DNA of 9,241 bases from an uncultured Clostridia bacterium (GCA_900548845.1 URMI01000024.1:1-9241), one strand, 5' to 3'; shown: positions 1-7,398, counted from the stretch's first letter. A program made the numbers and translations. The notes: generated by a model from the letters alone, not told the origin.

Positions 1-45
1 CCATCTCGACTTAAAGATCGGCAGCTCAATAAACGAGCGCTTCAT
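1..45 (-). CDS. RelE/HigB-type toxin of a type II toxin-antitoxin system, N-terminal fragment
   Basis: Only the first 15 codons are inside the window; they read MKRSFIELPIFKSRW from an ATG at 45-43. The F-I-E-x-P-x-F-x-x-x-W pattern at the very N-terminus is typical, from memory, of RelE/HigB-like mRNA interferase toxins of the kind encoded ahead of a helix-turn-helix antitoxin. A GAGG ribosome binding site lies 7 nt upstream, and a consensus promoter with an internal palindrome lies 29 nt upstream, which fits an autoregulated toxin-antitoxin operon. The antitoxin would lie to the left, outside the window. The protein is cut off by the window edge, so catalytic residues cannot be checked. The family call rests on 15 residues plus promoter style and remains tentative. 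Confidence 0.55.
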   Translation of the reverse strand, partial: MKRSFIELPIFKSRW

Positions 46-73
46 TTGAGATCCTCATTCGTATTCTACATAC

Positions 74-102
74 ATTATACCCTATTAAATAGGGTATGTC
101 AA
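74..102 (-). promoter_or_regulatory. Consensus sigma-A promoter of the toxin gene
   Basis: On the minus strand a perfect TTGACA (102-97) is followed, after a 17-bp spacer, by a perfect TATAAT (79-74). The predicted transcript starts near 67 and has a leader of only about 20 nt before the toxin ATG. A promoter this close to consensus would be strong unless repressed. Confidence 0.85.
77..97. promoter_or_regulatory. Palindromic operator inside the toxin promoter
   Basis: Arms ATACCCTATT (77-86) and AATAGGGTAT (88-97) are perfect inverted repeats around a single central A. They fill the -35/-10 spacer and touch both hexamers, so a bound dimeric repressor would block RNA polymerase. In toxin-antitoxin operons such a site is normally bound by the antitoxin or the toxin-antitoxin complex. 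Assigning it to the unseen antitoxin is inference. Confidence 0.7.
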
Positions 103-157
103 CCTTTTATGCCAAAAAAATAGCCAAAGATCGCCTCTGCGCCCTCTCCTGCTCTCC

Positions 158-1189
158 TCACACGATCATCATTGCGTCGCCGAAGGAGAAGAAGCGGTAT
201 TTTTCTTCCACCGCCGTTTTATAGACTGCCAATATTTCCTCGCGGGAGCAGAGGCAGGAGACGAGCATGATGAGCGTGCTTTCGGGCAGGTGGAAGTTGG
301 TGATGAGGGCGTCGACGCACTTCATCTTATAGGGCGGGTACAAAAAGATGCTCGTATCGCCCGTGCAGGCGTGCAGCATCCCCTTCTCGTCCGCGACCGT
401 CTCCAGCGTGCGCACGGAAGTCGTGCCCACGGCGACGACGCGCCGCCCTTCGCGCTTGGCGGCATTGATCTTCTCCGCCGCCTCCTCGCTCACTTCGTAA
501 TGTTCGGAGTGCATCTTGTGATCGAGCACATTCTCCTCTTTGACGGGGCGGAAGGTGCCTAAGCCCACATGGAGCAGCACCTCGACGATCTCCACGCCCA
601 TCGCGCGGATGCGCTCTAAAAGCTCGGGCGTGAAGTGCAGCCCAGCTGTGGGCGCCGCCGCCGAGCCCGTCTCTTTGCTGTAAACCGTCTGATAGCGGTC
701 GGGGTCTTTGAGCTTTTCGTGGATGTAGGGCGGCAGGGGCATGGTGCCCGCGCGGGAGAGGACGTCTTCAAACGTCCCTTCATAGGAAAAGCGGACGATG
801 CGCTCGCCCGTCTCGGTGACGGAAACAACTTCGAGGGAGAGCTCGTCGTTGACGAAAAGCTTTGCCCCCGGGCGGCACTTCCTGCCGGGGCGCACGAGCA
901 CTTCCCACTCCCGAAGATCGAGGCGCTTTAATAGCAGCACTTCGGCGGCGCCGCCGTGCCCGGTGCGGGCATAGAGGCGGGCGGGCAGCACGCGCGTGCG
1001 GTTGAGAACAAGCACGTCGCCCGCTTTCAGATAATCCGTGATGTCGCGGAAGATGCGGTGCTCGATGCTCTTTTTTTCGCGGTGATAGACGAGGAGACGG
1101 GAAGAATCGCGCGGCTCTGCGGGCGTCTGCGCGATGAGCTCCTCGGGGAGATCGTAATAAAAATCGCTGGTTTTCAACGTATCCGGCAT
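158..1189 (-). CDS. queA: S-adenosylmethionine:tRNA ribosyltransferase-isomerase (QueA)
   Basis: This cytoplasmic enzyme transfers and isomerises the ribose of S-adenosylmethionine onto the 7-aminomethyl-7-deazaguanine at position 34 of GUN-anticodon tRNAs. The product is epoxyqueuosine, the last precursor of queuosine. The 343-residue product has the usual family length. QueA motifs run throughout: DLPEELIAQ (13-21), PLPPYI (151-156), [13 protein letters not shown] (175-187), [10 protein letters not shown] (207-216), [10 protein letters not shown] (254-263) and [14 protein letters not shown] (297-310), ending in FGDAMMIV. It is the last gene of the ruvCAB-queA operon, 26 nt after ruvB, and the ATG has only a weak AGG upstream, suggesting coupled expression. 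The usual partner tgt does not follow it here. I see no convincing terminator hairpin after the stop, only a seven-T run on the minus strand at 120-114. Confidence 0.97.
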   Translation of the reverse strand: MPDTLKTSDFYYDLPEELIAQTPAEPRDSSRLLVYHREKKSIEHRIFRDITDYLKAGDVLVLNRTRVLPARLYARTGHGGAAEVLLLKRLDLREWEVLVRPGRKCRPGAKLFVNDELSLEVVSVTETGERIVRFSYEGTFEDVLSRAGTMPLPPYIHEKLKDPDRYQTVYSKETGSAAAPTAGLHFTPELLERIRAMGVEIVEVLLHVGLGTFRPVKEENVLDHKMHSEHYEVSEEAAEKINAAKREGRRVVAVGTTSVRTLETVADEKGMLHACTGDTSIFLYPPYKMKCVDALITNFHLPESTLIMLVSCLCSREEILAVYKTAVEEKYRFFSFGDAMMIV

Positions 1190-1215
1190 GACAATGACCT
1201 GACTTTCTGTTTGCG

Positions 1216-2298
1216 TCAGTCCCCGTCGGGCAGAACGCCCAGGGACAGCTGCTTTTTTTTGCCCTCTTCCGCATTGTCGGGCGGCGTGATGCCCATGTGC
1301 TCGTAGCCGCCTTTGAGGCAGATGCGGCCGCGCGGCGTGCGGGCGATGAACCCGAGCTGCAGAAGATAGGGTTCGTAGACGTCTTCGATGGTGTTGACGT
1401 CCTCATTGACGGTGGCGGCGAGCGTCTCGAGTCCCGCGGGGCCGCCGCGGAATTTTTCGATGAGCGCCCGAAGATAGCCTCTGTCCGTCTCGTCGAGGCC
1501 GAGTTCGTCGATCTCCATCTTTTTGAGGGCGGCGCGCGCCGATTCGCGCGTGATCGCAGCCCCGCCCGAGACCGCCGTAAAGTCGCGCACCCGCTTCAAA
1601 AGGCGGTTGGCGATGCGCGGCGTGCCGCGGGAACGGCGGGCGATCTCCAGGCTCCCCTCCTCCTCGAGGGAGATGCCCAGCGTCTTTGCAGACCGCGCCA
1701 CGATGCGCTGCAATTCGGAGGGAAGATACATATCGAGGCGGCACAAGATGCCGAAGCGGTCGCGAAGGGGCGCCGAGAGCAGCCCCGCCCGCGTCGTTGC
1801 GCCCACGAGCGTGAACTTCTTGATGGGGAAGCGGATGCTGCGCGCCGAAGGGCCCTTGCCCACGATGATGTCGAGCGCGTAGTCCTCCATCGCGGAATAT
1901 AAGATCTCTTCCACCGTATGGTTGAGGCGGTGGATCTCGTCGATAAAGAGGACGTCGCCGTCGTTGAGGTTGGTGAGGATGGCGGCGAGGTCACCCGAAC
2001 GTTCGATGGCGGGGCCCGACGTCACCCTGATCTGCGCGTCCATCGTATTGGCGATGATGTGGGCGAGCGTCGTCTTGCCGAGCCCGGGCGGGCCGTATAA
2101 AAGGACGTGGTCGAGCGATTCCCCGCGCGCCTTTGCGGCGGACATGTAGACGGAAAGATTTTCCTTCACCTTGTCCTGCCCGACATAGTCTTCCATCGTC
2201 TTGGGGCGGAGGACGTTCTCCTCGAGGTCGTACTCGCCCTTGGTGCTCGAAAGGAGATCCCCTCCGAACGATTCCAATTCGTCAAGTTCGTCAAACAT
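1216..2298 (-). CDS. ruvB: Holliday junction branch migration ATPase RuvB
   Basis: RuvB is the hexameric AAA+ motor that, loaded by RuvA, pumps DNA through Holliday junctions during recombination and fork repair. The 360-residue protein shows Walker A GPPGLGKT (69-76), Walker [10 protein letters not shown] (117-125), the sensor 1 segment GATTRAG (166-172), the arginine-finger segment LRDRFG (178-183), a sensor 2 region [12 protein letters not shown] (223-234) and the C-terminal winged-helix segment [21 protein letters not shown] (around 306-324). The hydrophilic tail after about residue 340 is slightly longer than in typical 330-350-residue homologues. The ATG at 2298 has a strong AAAGGAGG site that overlaps the ruvA stop codon, leaving a 12-nt gap, so the two genes are probably translationally coupled. 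Confidence 0.98.
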   Translation of the reverse strand: MFDELDELESFGGDLLSSTKGEYDLEENVLRPKTMEDYVGQDKVKENLSVYMSAAKARGESLDHVLLYGPPGLGKTTLAHIIANTMDAQIRVTSGPAIERSGDLAAILTNLNDGDVLFIDEIHRLNHTVEEILYSAMEDYALDIIVGKGPSARSIRFPIKKFTLVGATTRAGLLSAPLRDRFGILCRLDMYLPSELQRIVARSAKTLGISLEEEGSLEIARRSRGTPRIANRLLKRVRDFTAVSGGAAITRESARAALKKMEIDELGLDETDRGYLRALIEKFRGGPAGLETLAATVNEDVNTIEDVYEPYLLQLGFIARTPRGRICLKGGYEHMGITPPDNAEEGKKKQLSLGVLPDGD

Positions 2299-2310
2299 GG
2301 GCGCCCTCCT

Positions 2311-2901
2311 TTACATATTTTTCAGCGCGGAAGAAATGACCTCTTCGATGGTCTTCGCGCCGTCCTTGCGGGCGCGTTCGACGGCGCGGGCGCTCTCCTG
2401 ACGGGTGAAGCCGAGGTTCATGAGCGCCCCGACGGCGTCCTCGTCTTCGGAAGACGCCTTCACGCCCGGCGAAGGCGTGCCCTCGCGGCTTAAAATGGCG
2501 GTCGCCGAGATCTTGCCGTGCAGCTCCAAAATGATGCGGTCGGCAGTCTTCCTGCCCACGCCCTTGACGGAGGAGATGCGCTTTGCATCCGCCGCGGCGA
2601 TGCAGTCGTAGAGCTCTTCGGGGCGCATCGCGGAAAGAAGCGCGAGCGCCATCTTCGCGCCCACGCCCTGCACCGAGGTGAGCTTTAAGAAGAACTCCTT
2701 CTCTTTCAGGTCGGCAAAGCCGTATAAGGCGACGCCGTCCTCCTTGGCCTGGAGGAAGGTATAAACTTCCCCTTCGCCGCCGCGCGCGAGACGGGAAAAC
2801 GCCGCGCCCGAACAGCACACCTCGTAGCCGACGCCGTTCACTTCGATGAGCGCGCCGTCGGGCGTGAGGTCCATCACTTTTCCTTTTAAGTATCCGATCA
2901 T
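2311..2901 (-). CDS. ruvA: Holliday junction branch migration protein RuvA
   Basis: RuvA is the tetrameric Holliday-junction binder that recruits RuvB. The 196-residue protein has the expected three domains. An OB-fold lies at about 1-63, with the acidic pin residues E54 and D55 in KEDGVALYGF. Two helix-hairpin-helix motifs follow (VQGVGAKMALAL, about 77-88; VKGVGRKTADRIILEL, about 112-127). After an acidic, proline-containing linker (about 138-154) comes the RuvB-binding C-terminal domain ending EEVISSALKNM. The ATG at 2901 is 21 nt after the ruvC stop and has only a poor ribosome binding site (AAAG), so translation may depend on ruvC. All three domains are intact, with no sign of truncation. 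Confidence 0.98.
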   Translation of the reverse strand: MIGYLKGKVMDLTPDGALIEVNGVGYEVCCSGAAFSRLARGGEGEVYTFLQAKEDGVALYGFADLKEKEFFLKLTSVQGVGAKMALALLSAMRPEELYDCIAAADAKRISSVKGVGRKTADRIILELHGKISATAILSREGTPSPGVKASSEDEDAVGALMNLGFTRQESARAVERARKDGAKTIEEVISSALKNM

Positions 2902-2922
2902 GTCTTTATCGCAAAAGAGGGA

Positions 2923-3420
2923 TCATCTGATCCCGAACAGTCCCGAAAAACGGTTGGTGAACGCATGGCAGAGCGCCACGCCGAGGGCGTCCGCCGCGTC
3001 GTCGGGGCGGGGCACCGAAGGAAGGCGCAGATGGGAAGCGACGCACCGCTGCATCTGCCCCTTATCCGCCCTGCCGTAGCCCGTGAGCGCCTGCTTGATC
3101 TGGTTGGGGGTATATTCGAAGATACGGCCGCAGCGCTTGCAGCACGTCATCAAGATGACGCCGCGCGCGTGGGCGACGGCGATGCCCGTCGTCACGTTCT
3201 TGGAGAAAAAGAGCTCCTCCATCGCCGCCTCTTCGGGGGAGAACTTGTCGAAGAGGGCGTTCACGCCCCGCTCGAGCATGCACAGCCGCACGGCAAAGTT
3301 CTCGCTCGCGGGCGTTTTGACGACGCCGTAATCGACGGCACGGCAGTTGCCGCGCGCATCGCGCTCGACGACGCCGTAGCCCATCGTGCCGAAACCGGGG
3401 TCGAGCCCCAAAATGATCAT
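2923..3420 (-). CDS. ruvC: Holliday junction endonuclease RuvC
   Basis: RuvC is the dimeric RNase H-fold nuclease that cuts Holliday junctions symmetrically. The 165-residue protein opens with MIILGLDPGFGTMGYGVVE, which carries the first catalytic aspartate D7. AMEELFFSKN supplies the second acidic residue (E68), and PDDAADALGVALCH supplies the last pair (D141 and D144, in the DAAD pattern of E. coli RuvC), so the four-acid metal site looks complete. It is the first gene of the operon. The ATG at 3420 is preceded by GGGGAGG at 3435-3429, 8 nt upstream. Transcription probably starts from the promoter at 3470-3499, facing away from argH. Confidence 0.97.
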   Translation of the reverse strand: MIILGLDPGFGTMGYGVVERDARGNCRAVDYGVVKTPASENFAVRLCMLERGVNALFDKFSPEEAAMEELFFSKNVTTGIAVAHARGVILMTCCKRCGRIFEYTPNQIKQALTGYGRADKGQMQRCVASHLRLPSVPRPDDAADALGVALCHAFTNRFSGLFGIR

Positions 3421-3428
3421 GCGCGCCG

Positions 3429-3435
3429 CCTCCCC
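3429..3435 (-). promoter_or_regulatory. ruvC ribosome binding site
   Basis: GGGGAGG on the minus strand, 8 nt before the ruvC ATG, supports that start. It lies only 2 nt from the GC-rich leader hairpin at 3438-3453, whose CCCCC strand could also pair with it. Confidence 0.7.
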
Positions 3436-3437
3436 GT

Positions 3438-3453
3438 CCCCCGCCCGCGGGGG
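3438..3453 (-). repeat. GC-rich hairpin in the ruvCAB-queA leader
   Basis: CCCCCG (3438-3443) and CGGGGG (3448-3453) are perfect inverted repeats with a 4-nt loop, just upstream of the ruvC ribosome binding site on the minus-strand transcript. There is no U-run, so it is not a terminator. It may affect ribosome access or mRNA stability. Confidence 0.55.
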
Positions 3454-3469
3454 AAGATATCCTCTGCAT

Positions 3470-3499
3470 ATTATAATGCAAAGGGAGCGCTCTTGTCAA
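3470..3499 (-). promoter_or_regulatory. Sigma-A promoter of the ruvCAB-queA operon
   Basis: On the minus strand TTGACA (3499-3494) and TATAAT (3475-3470), both perfect, are separated by 18 bp. The predicted start is near 3463, giving a leader of about 43 nt to the ruvC ATG. No LexA-type GAAC-N4-GTTC box is seen near it. Confidence 0.8.
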
Positions 3500-3538
3500 T
3501 CGGAACAGCGGCAATTTTGCCCCGCCCCGTCAAAACGC

Positions 3539-3567
3539 TTGCTTTCTGCGCAAAAAGCGTGTAAAAT
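3539..3567 (+). promoter_or_regulatory. Probable argH promoter with an imperfect inverted repeat
   Basis: TTGCTT (3539-3544) and TAAAAT (3562-3567) are separated by 17 bp, each one or two changes from consensus. An imperfect inverted repeat (ACGC then TTGC at 3535-3542; GCAA then GCGT at 3550-3560, with a 3-nt bulge) spans from the -35 to the edge of the -10. A repressor could bind there, but no specific regulator can be named. The leader is about 28 nt. Confidence 0.6.
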
Positions 3568-3601
3568 CAAAGCAACAAACAATCCTTTGAGAGGTAATAT
3601 A

Positions 3602-4978
3602 ATGAAGCTTTGGGAAGGCAGGTTCGACGCCCCCACCGCGGCGGACGCCGACGCATTCAACGAATCGCTCTCCTTCGACAGGAAACTTTACCGCGTAGAT
3701 ATCACCGCGAGCATCGCCCATGCGACCATGCTCGGCGAGACCAACATCATCCCCCCCGAAGAGGCGGCGCGCATCTGCGAAGGGCTCAGGGGCATCCTCA
3801 AAGACATCGACGAGGGAACGCTCGCCGTCGAAGGGGCGGAAGACATCCACTCCTTCGTTGAAAACGAGCTCGTAAAACGCATCGGCGAAGTGGGCAAGAA
3901 GCTGCACACGGCGCGCTCCCGCAACGACCAGGTGGCGACCGACCTCCGCCTCTATGTGCGCGCCTCCATCGACCGCCTCATCGCCCTGCTGCACGCCTTC
4001 GTGACGACGCTCACGATGGTCGCGCACGACAATATCAAGTGCATCCTTCCCGGCTACACCCACCTGCGCAAGGCGCAGCCCGTCAACTTCGCGCAGTATC
4101 TCAACGCCTATTCGGAGATGTTCCTGCGCGACATGGAGCGCCTCGAAGACTGCAGGAAGCGCGTCAACGTCATGCCCCTCGGCAGCGCGGCGCTTGCGGG
4201 CACCTCCTTCCCCATCGACCGCGAGATCACGAGAAAGCTCTTGAAGTTCGACGACATCTCCAACTGCTCCATCGACGCCGTTTCCGACCGCGACTTCGTG
4301 GCGGAATACCTCTTCTGCCTCACCGAAGTCATGCTGCATCTTTCCCGCCTTTCGGAAGACACCATCCTCTACACGTCGGACGAATTCGGCTATTGGGAGA
4401 TTTCCGACGCCTACTCCACGGGCTCTTCCATCATGCCCCAGAAGAAGAACCCCGATATCCCCGAACTCATCCGCGGCAAGTGCGGGCGGGTCATCGGCGA
4501 TCTCACGGGCTTCCTCGCGACGCTCAAATCGCTCCCGCTTGCCTATAACAAGGACTTACAAGAAGATAAAGAGGCGCTCTTCGACGCCGAAAAGACGGCG
4601 TTCGACTGCGTTGCCATCTTCCACGCCATGATCAAGGGGATGAAGTTCAACTCCGAGGCAATGTACAACGCGGCAGAGGGCGGCTTCTCGACGGCGACGG
4701 ACGTTGCAGACTACCTCTCCAAGAAGGGCGTCCCCTTCCGCGACGCGCACGCCATCACGGGCAAGATCGTAAGGTACTGCATCGAACACAACAAGACGCT
4801 GAGAGACCTTTCCCTCAAAGAATTCAAGGCGGTGAGCGACGTCTTCGAGCGCGACGTCACGGGCGTGGTGCTCGCGCGCACCTCGGCGGAGGCAAGGAAC
4901 TCCGTGGGCGGCTCTTCGCAGCTGGCGGCACGGAAGGCGATCATCCGCATCCGCAACCGTCTCAAACACTTCGGCTGA
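3602..4978 (+). CDS. argH: Argininosuccinate lyase
   Basis: ArgH splits argininosuccinate into arginine and fumarate, the last step of arginine synthesis, as a cytoplasmic homotetramer. The start at 3602 (MKLWEGRFDA) is chosen because MKLWGGRF-like N-termini are characteristic, GAGAGG lies 7 nt upstream, and a promoter sits just before it. An in-frame start at 3386 would run back through the promoter and into ruvC. The 458-residue product matches the family. Key motifs are HTARSRNDQVATD (102-114), GYTHLRKAQP with the conserved histidine H154, and the fumarase/aspartase-superfamily signature GSSIMPQKKNPD (274-285), whose serines S275/S276 lie in the catalytic loop. The usual partner argG is not adjacent. 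The gene stands alone between its own promoter and a strong terminator. Confidence 0.98.
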   Translation: MKLWEGRFDAPTAADADAFNESLSFDRKLYRVDITASIAHATMLGETNIIPPEEAARICEGLRGILKDIDEGTLAVEGAEDIHSFVENELVKRIGEVGKKLHTARSRNDQVATDLRLYVRASIDRLIALLHAFVTTLTMVAHDNIKCILPGYTHLRKAQPVNFAQYLNAYSEMFLRDMERLEDCRKRVNVMPLGSAALAGTSFPIDREITRKLLKFDDISNCSIDAVSDRDFVAEYLFCLTEVMLHLSRLSEDTILYTSDEFGYWEISDAYSTGSSIMPQKKNPDIPELIRGKCGRVIGDLTGFLATLKSLPLAYNKDLQEDKEALFDAEKTAFDCVAIFHAMIKGMKFNSEAMYNAAEGGFSTATDVADYLSKKGVPFRDAHAITGKIVRYCIEHNKTLRDLSLKEFKAVSDVFERDVTGVVLARTSAEARNSVGGSSQLAARKAIIRIRNRLKHFG

Positions 4979-4988
4979 GATATTTTAA

Positions 4989-5014
4989 GGGCGCCTTCGG
5001 GCGCCCGTTTTTTT
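4989..5014 (+). terminator. Intrinsic terminator of argH
   Basis: GGGCGCC (4989-4995) and GGCGCCC (5000-5006) form a perfect 7-bp GC stem with a stable UUCG tetraloop, followed by G and a seven-T run (5008-5014). It begins 10 nt after the argH stop codon, so argH is probably a single-gene transcript. Confidence 0.95.
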
Positions 5015-5030
5015 GGATTTGGCCATTTTC

Positions 5031-5046
5031 TTGTATAAATATACAA
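5031..5046. promoter_or_regulatory. 16-bp palindrome upstream of the ilvBN promoter, possible operator
   Basis: TTGTATA (5031-5037) and TATACAA (5040-5046) are perfect inverted repeats around AA. The site lies 37 bp upstream of the ilvB -35 and 16 bp after the argH terminator. Size and symmetry suit a dimeric regulator. It only partly resembles the ArgR/AhrC consensus TGAAT-N4-ATTCA, so its regulator is unknown. It could also be incidental AT-rich sequence. Confidence 0.4.
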
Positions 5047-5083
5047 AAATCGCGGGAGGGAAACGAAAATCTCTCACAAAGGC

Positions 5084-5112
5084 TTGACAGAAACGAATAT
5101 TTCCATTAAAAT
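5084..5112 (+). promoter_or_regulatory. Sigma-A promoter of ilvBN
   Basis: A perfect TTGACA (5084-5089) and TAAAAT (5107-5112) are separated by 17 bp. The expected start near 5119 leaves about 29 nt before the ilvB GTG. That is too short for a peptide attenuator or T-box leader, so control would have to act at the promoter or through enzyme feedback. Confidence 0.85.
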
Positions 5113-5133
5113 AACAGGAAGCACACTTTCTTC

Positions 5134-5140
5134 AAGGAGG
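5134..5140 (+). promoter_or_regulatory. ilvB ribosome binding site
   Basis: AAGGAGG, 7 nt ahead of the GTG at 5148, decides the start. The nearby ATG at 5152 is out of frame. Confidence 0.85.
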
Positions 5141-5147
5141 TCTTATC

Positions 5148-6806
5148 GTGAAATGCAACGGAGCAGAGATCCTCATCAACTGCCTCAAAGAACAGGGCGT
5201 TGACACGATATTCGGCTACCCGGGCGGCACCGTGCTCGATATTTACGACGCACTCTACCGCGACGGCACCATCCGCCACGTCATCACCTCGCACGAGCAG
5301 GGCGCGGCGCACGCGGCAGACGGCTATGCGCGCGTCACGGGGCGCGTCGGCGTATGCCTTGCAACGAGCGGCCCCGGCGCCACCAACCTTGTGACGGGCA
5401 TTGCGACCGCCTTCATGGATTCCATCCCCGTCGTCGCCATCACGGGGAACGTCGGCCTCAACATGCTCGGGCGCGACTCCTTCCAGGAGATCGACATCAC
5501 CGGCATCACGATGCCCATCACCAAGCACAACTTCATCATCAAGGACGTCAAAGACCTCGCCCCCGCCATCCGTCAGGCATTCAAGATCGCGAACTCGGGC
5601 AGAAAGGGCCCCGTCCTCATCGATATCCTCAAAAACGTGCAGATCGCGGAGACGGACTACGAGCCGTACACCCCCGAAAAGCTCACGAAAAAGCCCGTTC
5701 AAAAGAGCGCCGTCGAAGACGCCGTCAAGGCGATCAACGCCGCGAAGAAGCCCCTCATCATGCTGGGCGGCGGCTGCATCGCCTCGGAAGCGGAAGAAGA
5801 GATCTCCTCTCTTGCCGAAAAGTTGGACGCGCCCGTTGCCTGCACGCTGATGGGCCTCGGCGCTTACCCTGCGGGGGACGCCCGCTTCATGGGCATGATG
5901 GGCATGCACGGCACCGCGACGAGCGCCCGCCTCGCCCTCGAGAGCGACTGCATCATCGCCCTCGGCACCCGCTTTTCCGACCGCGTCGCCCTCAACCGCG
6001 ACAAGTTCGCCCAGCAGAAGACGGTCGTGCAGGTGGAGATCGACAACGCGGAGATCGACAAGAACGTCAACGTCACCTACTCCGTCCTCGGCGACGTCAA
6101 AGAAGCCTTGAAGACCATGCTCCCCCTCATCGGGACGGTCAAAGACCGCCCCTTCATGCAGGAGGCAGCGGAACTCAAAAAGGCGGAAAAGGCAAAGCGC
6201 CCCAACTTAGAGCTCGGGCATAAAGTCATCATCGGCGCTTCCGAGATCGCAGAAGACGATACCATCGTCGTCACCGACGTCGGCCAGCATCAGATGTGGA
6301 CGGCGCAGTACTACCCCATCAAAAAGCCCCGCACGTTCTGTTCGAGCGGCGGCCTCGGCACGATGGGCTACGGCCTCGGCGCTGCCATCGGCGCGGCGCT
6401 CGGGAGCCATAAGCACGTCATCCTCGTCACGGGCGACGGCTGCTTCAACATGAACCTCAACGAACTTTCGACGGCAGTCACCGAAAACCTGCCCATCACC
6501 ATCCTTCTCATGAACAACCGCGCGCTCGGCATGGTGCGCCAGTGGCAGAAACTCTTCTACAACAACCGCTTCTCGCAGACGGACATCCGCAAGAAGACGG
6601 ACTATGTGAAATTTGCGGAAAGCTTCGGCGCCAAGGGCATGAAGATCGAGAAGGAGGAAGACATCGCGCCCGTCCTCAAAGAGGCGCTCTCTACCCCTTC
6701 GCCCGTCGTCGTGGACTGCCGCATCAGCAACGATGAGAACGTGCTGCCCATGATAAGGCCGGGCGCCACCTACGACACCATCATCACCAACTGGGAGGAC
6801 AGATAA
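5148..6806 (+). CDS. ilvB: Acetohydroxyacid (acetolactate) synthase, large catalytic subunit
   Basis: This thiamine diphosphate enzyme condenses two pyruvates to acetolactate (valine, leucine), or pyruvate with 2-oxobutyrate (isoleucine), the committed step of branched-chain amino acid synthesis. The 552-residue protein starts at a GTG supported by AAGGAGG. The N-terminal domain carries the catalytic glutamate E50 in SHEQGAAHAADGYAR and the SGPGATN segment (74-80). A middle domain spans about 190-330. The C-terminal domain has the thiamine-diphosphate/Mg motif starting GDG (429-431) and running through GDGCFNMNLNEL. The segment LGMVRQWQ (460-467) is diagnostic of anabolic AHAS rather than other pyruvate-using ThDP enzymes. 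The stop codon directly abuts the ilvN start, so the subunits are made from one message. Confidence 0.98.
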   Translation: MKCNGAEILINCLKEQGVDTIFGYPGGTVLDIYDALYRDGTIRHVITSHEQGAAHAADGYARVTGRVGVCLATSGPGATNLVTGIATAFMDSIPVVAITGNVGLNMLGRDSFQEIDITGITMPITKHNFIIKDVKDLAPAIRQAFKIANSGRKGPVLIDILKNVQIAETDYEPYTPEKLTKKPVQKSAVEDAVKAINAAKKPLIMLGGGCIASEAEEEISSLAEKLDAPVACTLMGLGAYPAGDARFMGMMGMHGTATSARLALESDCIIALGTRFSDRVALNRDKFAQQKTVVQVEIDNAEIDKNVNVTYSVLGDVKEALKTMLPLIGTVKDRPFMQEAAELKKAEKAKRPNLELGHKVIIGASEIAEDDTIVVTDVGQHQMWTAQYYPIKKPRTFCSSGGLGTMGYGLGAAIGAALGSHKHVILVTGDGCFNMNLNELSTAVTENLPITILLMNNRALGMVRQWQKLFYNNRFSQTDIRKKTDYVKFAESFGAKGMKIEKEEDIAPVLKEALSTPSPVVVDCRISNDENVLPMIRPGATYDTIITNWEDR

Positions 6807-7322
6807 ATGAACCGCTATACCATCTCTGCACTCGTAGACAACAAGAGCGGTGTTCTGACCCGCGTGGCGGCGCTGTTTGCCCGCAGGGGCTACAACATCG
6901 AATCGCTCTCCGTCTGCACGACGGAGGACGACACCGTCTCCCGCATGACCATCGTTCTGTGCGGCGACGACTACATCCTCGGCCAGATGATGAAGCAGAT
7001 GGACAAGCTCATCGACGTGAGGAAGATCACCAAAGTGGAAGAGGACGCCGTCTCGCGCGAACTGCTCCTTTGCAAGGTCAAGACGGACGCGACGACGCGC
7101 AGCCAGGTGCTCGAGATCAGCCAGATCTTCCGCGCGAAGATCGTCGACGTTTCGACGGAGGCGACCATCATGGAACTGACGGGCAAGCCTTCCAAACTCG
7201 ACGGCTTCATCAACATGCTCATGCCCTACGGCATTTTGGAGCTCGCGCGCACGGGCGTCACCTCCATCGGAAGAGGCGCTTCCTGCCTGCGCGACGTGCC
7301 CGACTATAAGGAACAGATATAA
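6807..7322 (+). CDS. ilvN: Acetohydroxyacid synthase, small regulatory subunit
   Basis: The small subunit activates the catalytic subunit and confers feedback inhibition by valine. The 171-residue protein is of the usual IlvH/IlvN length. An N-terminal ACT domain (about 1-80) begins RYTISALVDNKSGVLTRV and includes RRGYNIESL. N12, G15 and N30 occupy the places of the E. coli IlvH residues N11, G14 and N29, where changes cause valine resistance, so valine sensitivity is predicted by homology. A second, ACT-like C-terminal domain contains MELTGKPSKLDGFINMLMPYGILELARTG. The ATG follows the ilvB TAA with no gap, and a GGGAGG (6793-6798) inside the end of ilvB serves as its ribosome binding site. 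The stop TAA is followed at once by an A/T run and a hairpin-rich region. Confidence 0.97.
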   Translation: MNRYTISALVDNKSGVLTRVAALFARRGYNIESLSVCTTEDDTVSRMTIVLCGDDYILGQMMKQMDKLIDVRKITKVEEDAVSRELLLCKVKTDATTRSQVLEISQIFRAKIVDVSTEATIMELTGKPSKLDGFINMLMPYGILELARTGVTSIGRGASCLRDVPDYKEQI

Positions 7323-7330
7323 AAATTTTT

Positions 7331-7367
7331 CGCGAAAATCTTTTTCCTTCGGAAAAATCTTTCCGCG
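7331..7367 (+). repeat. Interrupted hairpin just after ilvN
   Basis: TTTTTCC (7341-7347) and GGAAAAA (7351-7357) pair across a TTC loop. CGCG ends (7331-7334 and 7364-7367) and three A-T pairs extend it with mismatches. It starts 8 nt after the ilvN stop but no T-run follows, so it is not a classical terminator. It may protect the ilvBN 3' end. Confidence 0.5.
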
Positions 7368-7373
7368 AGGTTT

Positions 7374-7398
7374 AAGTGCAGGTATGCACAAATTGAGT
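7374..7398 (+). repeat. Hairpin module, copy 1 (AAG-stem-GGTA-stem-CAAATTGAGT)
   Basis: A hairpin GTGCA/TGCAC (7376-7380, 7385-7389) with loop GGTA is preceded by TAA (7373-7375) and followed directly by AAATTGAGT. The same arrangement recurs at 7646-7672 with a different but complementary stem. Confidence 0.6.

Noticed and set aside
103..157. Terminator downstream of queA
   Set aside because: There is a seven-T run on the minus strand (120-114) but no convincing stem before it.
3495..3530. Possible LexA/SOS box upstream of ruvC
   Set aside because: Only a GGAAC half-site is present; the matching GTTC half at the required 4-bp spacing is missing.
3386..3601. Upstream in-frame extension of argH by 72 codons
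   Set aside because: It would run through ruvC and both promoters; the start at 3602 has the ribosome binding site and the conserved N-terminus.
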